64,000 nt of DNA from contig NZ_JAKLSQ010000019.1 in assembly GCF_022014495.1 (NCBI RefSeq), forward strand, positions 123,072-187,071. The letters are read 5' to 3'. Below, piece after piece: positions 16,570 through 23,500 of this stretch. The notes under the pieces are model-generated. The model did not search any database. It worked only from the letters and a program-made list of their open reading frames with translations, and was not told where the DNA came from. Positions within the stretch are counted from its first letter, which is position 1. Every line of letters starts with the position of its first letter. Made by a program: the position numbers and the translations under genes. Source of the DNA: Sandaracinobacteroides sayramensis (GTDB lineage Bacteria > Pseudomonadota > Alphaproteobacteria > Sphingomonadales > Sphingomonadaceae).

Positions 16570-17691
16570 TTACTCGCCCCGGCTCAGGCGAAGCAATTTT
16601 CCGTCCGGATAGTCGGTCGTCACCCAGACGGAGCCGTCGGGCGCCACCCGCACGTCGCGGATCCGCTCCGCGCTGCGGTCCAGAACCCGCTCCTCCCCCG
16701 CCGGCCGGCCGGCCGGAGTCAGCTTCACCACCCGCAATTCCTTGTCCACCAGCGCCCCCACCAGCAGGCTTCCTTCCCATTCCGGGAACATGCCGCCGCG
16801 ATAGACCGCCAGCCCCGAAGGCGCGATGGAAGGCACCCAGCTCACCAGCGGGTCGATCATGCCGGGATAGTTGCGGAAAGGCGAAATGCTGGCGCCGCTA
16901 TAGTCCATCCCCAGCGTCACCACCGGCCAGCCGTAATTGCCGCCCCGCCGGATCACATTCACCTCGTCGCCGCCGCGCGGGCCATGTTCGTGCAGGAACA
17001 GCATCCCCCGCACCGGATCATAGGCCAGGCCCTGCGGGTTGCGGTGGCCCCGGCTCCAGATGGCGGGCTGCGCCGCCGTATCGTCGGCATAGGGGTTGCC
17101 GGCCGGCACCTTGCCATCCACCGTCAGCCGCAGCACCTTGCCCAGCGGGTTGTCCAGCTTCTGCGCGCTTTCGCGGTAATCGAAGCCGTCGCCGGTCGTC
17201 AGCGCCAGCGTGCCGTCCGGCAGGAAGGCCATGCGGCCGCCGAAATGCACGGCGCCGCGCTTCAGCGGCGCGGCGGTGTAGATGGGCGTCACCTCGATCA
17301 GGCTGTTGCCCACCAGCTTCGCCCGCGCCACCCGCGTGCCGTTCGCCCGCTTCGTGCCATGCGCGTAGGACAGGAAGACGAAGCCGTTGCTGCGGAAATC
17401 CGGATGCGGCAGCACATCGAACAGGCCGCCCTGCCCTTCGCTCAGCACCGGCGGCACGCCCGACACGCTGAACAGCTTCCCATCCTCCAGCCGCTTCAAG
17501 GCGCCGCCGCGCTCGGTCACCAGCACGCCGCCGCCGGGCAGGAAGGCGACGCTCCACGGATGGTCGAGCCCGCTCGCCATCACCTCCACCCGCACGGGCA
17601 CCTGGCTGTCCGGCACGCGGGCCGGGGGGGCCGCCGCCCCGGTCAGGCCGGCCGCCAGAAGCAGCGACAGCATCATCCGCCTCGGCCGCAT
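16570..17691 (-). CDS. PQQ-dependent sugar dehydrogenase family protein (YliI/GSDH type)
   Basis: 373 residues with a signal peptide (MMLSLLLAAGLTGAAAPPA). The beta-propeller family motifs are present: GLDHPWSVAFLPGGGVLVTER, GQGGLFDVLPHPDF, FGGRMAFLPDGTLALTTGD, WSRGHRNPQGLAYDP, HEHGPRGGDEVNVI, GGNYGWP. These belong to soluble aldose sugar dehydrogenases that use PQQ and calcium in the periplasm. Donor sugar and electron acceptor cannot be assigned. It stands alone on the minus strand and diverges from the small membrane protein at 17794. No PQQ biosynthesis genes are in the window. Confidence 0.88.
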   Translation of the reverse strand: MRPRRMMLSLLLAAGLTGAAAPPARVPDSQVPVRVEVMASGLDHPWSVAFLPGGGVLVTERGGALKRLEDGKLFSVSGVPPVLSEGQGGLFDVLPHPDFRSNGFVFLSYAHGTKRANGTRVARAKLVGNSLIEVTPIYTAAPLKRGAVHFGGRMAFLPDGTLALTTGDGFDYRESAQKLDNPLGKVLRLTVDGKVPAGNPYADDTAAQPAIWSRGHRNPQGLAYDPVRGMLFLHEHGPRGGDEVNVIRRGGNYGWPVVTLGMDYSGASISPFRNYPGMIDPLVSWVPSIAPSGLAVYRGGMFPEWEGSLLVGALVDKELRVVKLTPAGRPAGEERVLDRSAERIRDVRVAPDGSVWVTTDYPDGKLLRLSRGE

Positions 17692-17793
17692 GAAATCCCT
17701 CCCACCTTGCGCAAATCCCGGTTAGGCTAGCGCGGATAAGCGATCAGCGGAAGAAGCGATGGACGCAAGACCGGCGCGAAAGGGGAAGCAGCA

Positions 17794-18234
17794 ATGAAGA
17801 TCTGGTGGCGGCGCATCCTCGCCCTGCTTGCGGCGGCCCTGCTGACGACGGCGCTCGCCAGCCTTGCCCACAGCCTGTTCGTGCAGGCGGGGCTGAAGGC
17901 GCTGGGGGTCGAAATCCCCTTGCTGGCGCGCGTCACCACCATCCTGCGCGACTTCATCGGCCTGCTGCTGCCGCTGGGCGGCGTCACCCTCGTCGCTCTC
18001 ACGGTCGGCTTTTCCATCGCCGCCTTCCTGAAACCGCGCGCTGGCCTGCTGGCGCCCTTCGCCTATCCGCTGGCGGGATGGGCGGCGATGGCGCTGGCGC
18101 TGCTGCTGATGCAGTTGGCCTATGGCTTCTCTCCACTCGCCGGCGCCCGCACGGCGGCCGGCTTCCTGTCGATGAGCCTGTCCGGCCTGGCGGGCGGCCT
18201 CCTCTTCGCCTGGATGGCGCGCCGCAGAGTGTAG
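17794..18234 (+). CDS. Four-helix membrane protein of unknown function
   Basis: 146 residues with four hydrophobic segments: ILALLAAALLTTALASLAHS, the central LRDFIGLLLPLGGVTLVALTV span, YPLAGWAAMALALLLMQLAY, and AGFLSMSLSGLAGGLLFAWM. The C-terminus is basic (ARRRV). No family or catalytic residues recognised. It precedes a TauD-like oxygenase on the same strand with a gap of 62 bases; a functional link is not evident. Confidence 0.7.
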   Translation: MKIWWRRILALLAAALLTTALASLAHSLFVQAGLKALGVEIPLLARVTTILRDFIGLLLPLGGVTLVALTVGFSIAAFLKPRAGLLAPFAYPLAGWAAMALALLLMQLAYGFSPLAGARTAAGFLSMSLSGLAGGLLFAWMARRRV

Positions 18235-18296
18235 AACGCATCGGGCTTGACGAAAGCGCCCCGTTGCGGAAGCCTGTCTGCAGGGGAGGGACATTT

Positions 18297-19130
18297 ATGC
18301 GGATAGAGCCAAGCGGGCAGGCATGCGGCGCGTTCGTGACCGGCCTCAACCTCGCAAGGCCGTTGCCGGGCGGCACCATCGCCGATCTGCGGCAGGCCTG
18401 GCTCGAACATCATGTGCTGGTCTTCCCGCACCAGCATCTCTCCGACGAGGATCTGGAGCGCTTCACCCTCTATTTCGGCGGCTTCGGGCAGGATCCGTTC
18501 ATCGCCCCCATTCCCGGCCGCCGCCACATCATCGCCGTTGAGCGCAAGGCGGGGGAGAAATCCCCCCTGTTCGCCGAGAACTGGCACAGCGACTGGAGCT
18601 TCCAGCTCCGCCCGCCGGCCGGCACCTGCCTCTACGGCCTCACCATTCCCCCCACCGGCGGGGACACGCTGTTCGCCAACCAGCATCTCGCCCTGGAGGT
18701 GATGCCGGACAGGCTGCGCAAGCGAATCGAGGGGTTGCAGGCCATCCATTCCGCCCGCGCCGCCTATGCGCCGGACGGGCTTTACGGCACCCACGACGCC
18801 GCCGACCGCTCGATGACGATCCGCCCTTCAGCGGAGGCGCTGGAAACGCAGCTGCACCATTTCGTCCGCGCCCATCCCGAGACCCGCCGCCTCGGCCTCT
18901 TCGGCTGTCTCGGCTACATTATCGGCTTCGAAGGCATGGCAGCGGCGGAAGCCTGGCCGCTGCTGCAGGAGCTCTATGAATGGCAGGGGCAGGAGGCGTT
19001 CCGCTACCGCCACCGCTGGCAGCCCGGCATGCTGGTGATGTGGGACAACCGCTCCCTCCTCCACGCCGCGACCGGCGGCTACGAAGGGCACGACCGGCTG
19101 CTGCACAGGACGACGATCGCCGCCTCCTGA
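18297..19130 (+). CDS. TauD/TfdA-family Fe(II)/2-oxoglutarate dioxygenase
   Basis: The ATG at 18297 follows AGGGGAGGG at spacing six. The 277-residue product has the iron triad H97 and D99 in ENWHSDWSF and H256 in RSLLHAATGG, with R271 in LLHRTTI as 2-oxoglutarate ligand. PTGGDTLFANQ is the family's mid-domain motif. It is a cytoplasmic hydroxylase; the substrate is unknown. It is clearly diverged from the other TauD-like protein at 2652 and lacks its coupled small gene. The region after the stop carries a short direct repeat. Confidence 0.87.
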   Translation: MRIEPSGQACGAFVTGLNLARPLPGGTIADLRQAWLEHHVLVFPHQHLSDEDLERFTLYFGGFGQDPFIAPIPGRRHIIAVERKAGEKSPLFAENWHSDWSFQLRPPAGTCLYGLTIPPTGGDTLFANQHLALEVMPDRLRKRIEGLQAIHSARAAYAPDGLYGTHDAADRSMTIRPSAEALETQLHHFVRAHPETRRLGLFGCLGYIIGFEGMAAAEAWPLLQELYEWQGQEAFRYRHRWQPGMLVMWDNRSLLHAATGGYEGHDRLLHRTTIAAS

Positions 19131-19182
19131 ATAGCGGCTTGCGCCGCGGGCTGAATGGCGCCTGAGTAGCGGCTTGCGCTGC
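19126..19182 (+). repeat. Short direct repeat spanning the oxygenase stop codon
   Basis: A segment of about 22 bases starting CCTGAATAGCGGC at 19126 recurs with two changes at 19161. The first copy contains the oxygenase stop codon. It looks like a small local duplication. Confidence 0.5.
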
Positions 19183-19234
19183 CCTTCCCGACTGGCCTAT
19201 CGCAAACGTCAATTCAGAATCGGGAGACACCGCG

Positions 19235-19768
19235 ATGGCGGGCAGCGTGAACAAGGTGATACTGGTCGGCAACCTCGGCGCCGACCCGGAAGTGAAGAGC
19301 TTCTCCAGCGGCGGCCGCATCGCCAATCTGCGCATCGCCACTTCGGAAAGCTGGACGGACCGCACCACCAACGAGCGCAAGGAGCGCACGGAGTGGCACA
19401 GCGTCGTCCTCGACAACGACAATCTCGTCCGCGTCGCCGAGCAATATCTGCGCAAGGGCTCGAAAGTCTATGTGGAGGGCCAGTTGCGCACCCGCAAATG
19501 GCAGGACCGCGACGGCAACGACCGCTACACGACGGAAGTCTATGTGGGCCGCTTCCGTGGCGAACTCGCCCTCCTCGACCGGCGCGAAAGCGGCGGCGGC
19601 AGCGGCGGCGGAGGTTATGGCGGCGGCGGAGGCTATGGGGACGATTACGGCAGCCCGGCCCCGGCGCGCCAGTCTCCGTCCGGCGGTTCGGGCGGGGGTT
19701 CGGGCGGTTTCGCCAACAAGCCCGCTTCTTCCTTCCCGGACGACATGGACGACGACGTTCCCTTCTAA
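19235..19768 (+). CDS. ssb: Single-stranded DNA-binding protein
   Basis: 177 residues. The OB-fold region runs [21 protein letters not shown] through [37 protein letters not shown], as in all Ssb proteins. A glycine/serine-rich linker follows, and the acidic tip DDMDDDVPF binds partner repair and replication proteins. It coats single-stranded DNA in the cytoplasm. It stands as its own transcription unit closed by a strong terminator. It marks the last ordinary chromosomal gene before the accessory island. Confidence 0.97.
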   Translation: MAGSVNKVILVGNLGADPEVKSFSSGGRIANLRIATSESWTDRTTNERKERTEWHSVVLDNDNLVRVAEQYLRKGSKVYVEGQLRTRKWQDRDGNDRYTTEVYVGRFRGELALLDRRESGGGSGGGGYGGGGGYGDDYGSPAPARQSPSGGSGGGSGGFANKPASSFPDDMDDDVPF

Positions 19769-19804
19769 CGGATGCCTAAACAGAATGGTCGCTTAAAGGC
19801 TATC

Positions 19805-19832
19805 AGACCCTTGTGAATCAAGGGTCTTTTTT
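19805..19832 (+). terminator. Rho-independent terminator after ssb
   Basis: Arms AGACCCTTG (19805-19813) and CAAGGGTCT (19819-19827) pair perfectly around a TGAAT loop and are followed by a run of T to 19832. Confidence 0.9.
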
Positions 19833-20087
19833 CTTGCGCGCATTGAAGCGTCGAGCAAATACAAGCTAGTTATGCACCTGCAAGAGCGTTGGAAAAGCAA
19901 GGACTGATGCCTAGCCTTTCGCTTCATATGTTCCAGGGAGCCAGATCGGTTGCCCCTGCTTCAGGATCACCTCGCTCTTGACTGATATGCTCCTCTGATT
20001 GTTACCAGTCAGAGGTAGAGCAGGCTCTTTATGATGGTTTGTTGAGTTGCCCAGGGCGTTCAATATGGGGCAGGCGACAGTCAAAAG

Positions 20088-20567
20088 CTATTGCGGCTTG
20101 GCTTCATGAATCGCGATCTCTGAACCAGAGGTGCTTGTCTTCTGATATTTGAACGGCTTACCGCCGAAGACAACAGTGGCACAGTCGGCGAGCATTTCCT
20201 CCTGTCCGCCAAACGGCGCCACCATCTCCACCAGCCACAAGCGATCACCGGATTTCCATTCGTCGGGGCGAAGACGGATTGGACCGCCACTCTCCAGGCG
20301 CAATTCCGTTTGCTCGGATACACTCGCCCACAGCACGAGGCCTGCTGGCTGCCCATTGTTGTAGAAAATCCGAAACTGCTCGAACAGGAGCGCCGGCATT
20401 ATCGCCCATTCCAAGTCTGAAATGAATAGCGTCTTGTGGACGGGACTTTGCGTTAACAGCCAGACGATCTCCCCTAGCACCTGAGCGACCGTGCGTTGGC
20501 CGGCCTGGATGTTCGCTCTCTCGGAAGCCTTCGCTGGCCCAAAGACAATGTTTGATGCGGTGCTCAT
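20088..20567 (-). CDS. Toxin-activating lysine acyltransferase (HlyC family)
   Basis: I chose the ATG at 20567 because it overlaps the stop of the RTX gene by four bases (ATGA). The 159-residue product follows HlyC closely: a helix ending IVWLLTQSPVHKTLFI with H44 at the place of the catalytic His of HlyC, IMPALLFEQF, LVLWASVSE and SGDRLWLVEMVAPFGG. In HlyC the last motif carries an Asp (FIDWIAPFG); here the equivalent is E114, a conservative change that should be noted. Family members transfer a fatty acyl chain from acyl-ACP to internal lysines of an RTX pro-toxin. The gene order, last in the operon rather than before the toxin, is unusual for haemolysin loci. Confidence 0.88.
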   Translation of the reverse strand: MSTASNIVFGPAKASERANIQAGQRTVAQVLGEIVWLLTQSPVHKTLFISDLEWAIMPALLFEQFRIFYNNGQPAGLVLWASVSEQTELRLESGGPIRLRPDEWKSGDRLWLVEMVAPFGGQEEMLADCATVVFGGKPFKYQKTSTSGSEIAIHEAKPQ

Positions 20568-23500
20568 GCTGCTGCCACCATATGCTGCACAGAGGGAAGA
20601 TTCGAAACAGTCATCCATGGCCCATAGTCGGGCTCGGCCGATTGAAGCAGCGAATTTGTCGTCATCATGCGAGAAGAAGCTCCAAAACCCGCCATTGCAT
20701 GCACCAGGATCGAGTTGGCGGCTTCGACATGAGCCAGATAATCGTAGCTGTCATTATCCAGCCGCGCGGTCCCGCCAATCGGTTGCTGTTCAGCGAACTG
20801 GTTGATCGATCGGCCAATGGCCGCTCCAATCGCTCCGGAAGAGCTTGTTATGGATGGCACGGACGTTTCGGTGGGTCGAGATTTGATCGCAGCTGGCTCG
20901 AAGTTGCTCGTCCGCGATTCTGTTGCGCCTTTTTCTTGAAACCCTTCCTCGTCGGAAGAGAGACGCCGGAAGGTATCGCCCAGCAGCGGCCCTTTCGGCA
21001 GCTTGCCGCCGGGAGGGAGCGGTGTTGCCGGCATGGTGCCCAATCGAGCCTGCTCGGCTAGTTGCCGATCCTCGATTGCCTTCCAATAAGCTTCCGCGTC
21101 GTTTGGAACATGGCCTTCCAGTCCTGGAGAAGCGTCCGGGCGTGTCGCCTCCAAATCGAACAGGCCCGCATCGGCAGCCGCCTTTGCGCGCTCGCCTTCA
21201 GCCCGGATAAGCTCATCCTGGGATCCCCGGAGAGTCCAATCATCCGTCCTGTAACGGTCGGCTGAAGCATCTTCCGGTCGATTACCGTTCAACCCACCAC
21301 GGCCTGCATTCTTTTGCCCCAAGTCGGTAAGCCACACGCCACTCTCAATTCGCGTGCTCTCGTCTGCAAGAACGTCTTCGATGCGGCCGAAGAGCAGTTC
21401 CTCTCCCTCCAGGCCCAACGCTTTGCGCCTTTCAATGAGCGTATCGGCATTCTCTTTGCTGAGCGCTTGTGTTCCGAAGAGATTGTCGGTGAAATCCGGC
21501 TTCTCGCGCTTCTCGGCCCGATAATGCCCTTCCATCTGCCCTTTGCCTCCGCCGTCCGCGCGGACCGCTTCGAACGCCAATATGACATCATAGGCATCGC
21601 CCGTCCGGGACTTGTCGGTCCATTCGACGGCGGCGGTTGCGACGATGGCAGAATCTGCCACGGAGCCGGCGATTTGACCTGTGGGCCTGCCTTCAAGCGA
21701 GATCGACTTCACGCCCGCCTCATCCAGCGTCAGCAGTTCTTGCACCGAGCTCTGGCCATCCTGATTAATGTCGCGCCAAACTCGGAATTCGCCCCAAAGC
21801 TTGTCCTCTGCGGAGAGTTTTCCATCCCCATTTGAGTCATAGGCTGCCAAGCCTTCAAGGTCGGTCTTGGCGCCTTCGATATCCTTGGCGAACGAAATCT
21901 CCGATTGGCGGTCGATCTTGCCGTCGCCATTCCGATCCAGCGCGAGAATGCCGTCATCCGGTCCGACCCAACCTGTTCGATAGACGATTCCGTCAGCGCC
22001 GACAGCCGCCAATCGTGAACCATGCACCGAGCGGAGTTCGACGCCATCCCCGTCAAGATCAAGAACAAGAGGCGGAATTATACCTCCGCCAGGGGGCATC
22101 GTATAGTCTTGCAAGACTGACCAGGGAACATCGATCTTATGAAGATCGATGATCTGACCACCAACGCGAATATATTCTACAGTATTAACCCAACTTGTGT
22201 AACCTTCGTAGACCATTTGCGTGTGATGGCCGCCATCGACGACAATGATCTTGTCGACCACCGGCCCATCCGGATTGGCGGGATCGCGCACGAGAATTTC
22301 GAGATTTGCTCGTCCATCGGTGCCGACCGGCGCGATGCTGAACGACACATCCTCTGCGGCAATGGACGGGCCCATGATGATCGTGTCGAGTCCGCCCGTA
22401 TCGACAAGCGTGTCGATGCCGTTGCCGCGTTCGAATATATACTGATCATCTCCAGTCGAGGCATAGATATAGTCGTTACCATCGCCGGCATAGACCACAT
22501 TGCCGCGCGTTTCGTTCTCGGTCGACCATCCAGAAGTGTAGATCACGTCATTGCCGCCATAGGCAAAGAGCAAATCGTCCTTGTTGCGAAGCCCGGTGAG
22601 CGTTTCGCCTGCCGCCGTTCCCTGGGTCGGCATATAGTCCAGATCGCCGATCTCCACGAGGCCGGCGCCGCCGAGGTCGATGCCCTTGATGATCGCGCCC
22701 GTCGAGCCGCTGTTCCGCTTGATTGTTCCGTCGCTGTTGCGGGAAGGGAAGTGATTGTTGACCGTCACGCTTCCCGCTCCACCGAGTGTCGTGATCGTCA
22801 GGTTTGCGCCACCGTAAGGCTGATAGCCGCTGAACCGCAGGTCTCGCCAGTTCATCCCGTCGAAGCGGATGACATTGTTGCCGGCGGCCGTGTCGATGAT
22901 CGCATCCGAGCCGTGGCCCGGCGCGAAGATGTAGGTGTCATGCCCATCGCCGCCATAGAGCTGGTCATTGCCTGCTCCGCCCTCGAGCTCATGGTCGCCC
23001 GCGCCCATCCGCAGGATATCGGCGTGGTTGGAGCCAATGAGCTTTTCGATCGTATTGTCGTGGATGCCGGTTCCCCATCCGGAGACTGTCCACGACATCG
23101 GCGCGCTGAATATCACCGCGGCGGTTGCCGCCGAGAAGTCGATGGCGTCGAACCCGTCGCCACCTTGAAGCCAGTCGTTTCCGCTCGAGGCAATCAACAG
23201 GTCGTCACCGCCTCCACCTTGCAGGCGATTGTCGAAATGATCGCCAGCCAGCACGTCTCCGAAGCGCGATCCGATAAGGTTCTCGATGCTCCAGAAAACG
23301 TCTCCCGAGGCATCGCCGCCAAACGCCACTCGCGATCCGAGATCGACCGACACGCCGGACGCCGAACCGGCGTAGCTTGCCGTATCGACGCCATAGCCGC
23401 CATACAGCGTGTCCGCACCGGCCCCGCCTTCCAGTATATCGTCGCCATCGAGGCCATGGAGTTGGTCGTCTCCCGCCAGTCCTTTCAGAATGTTTCCGAT

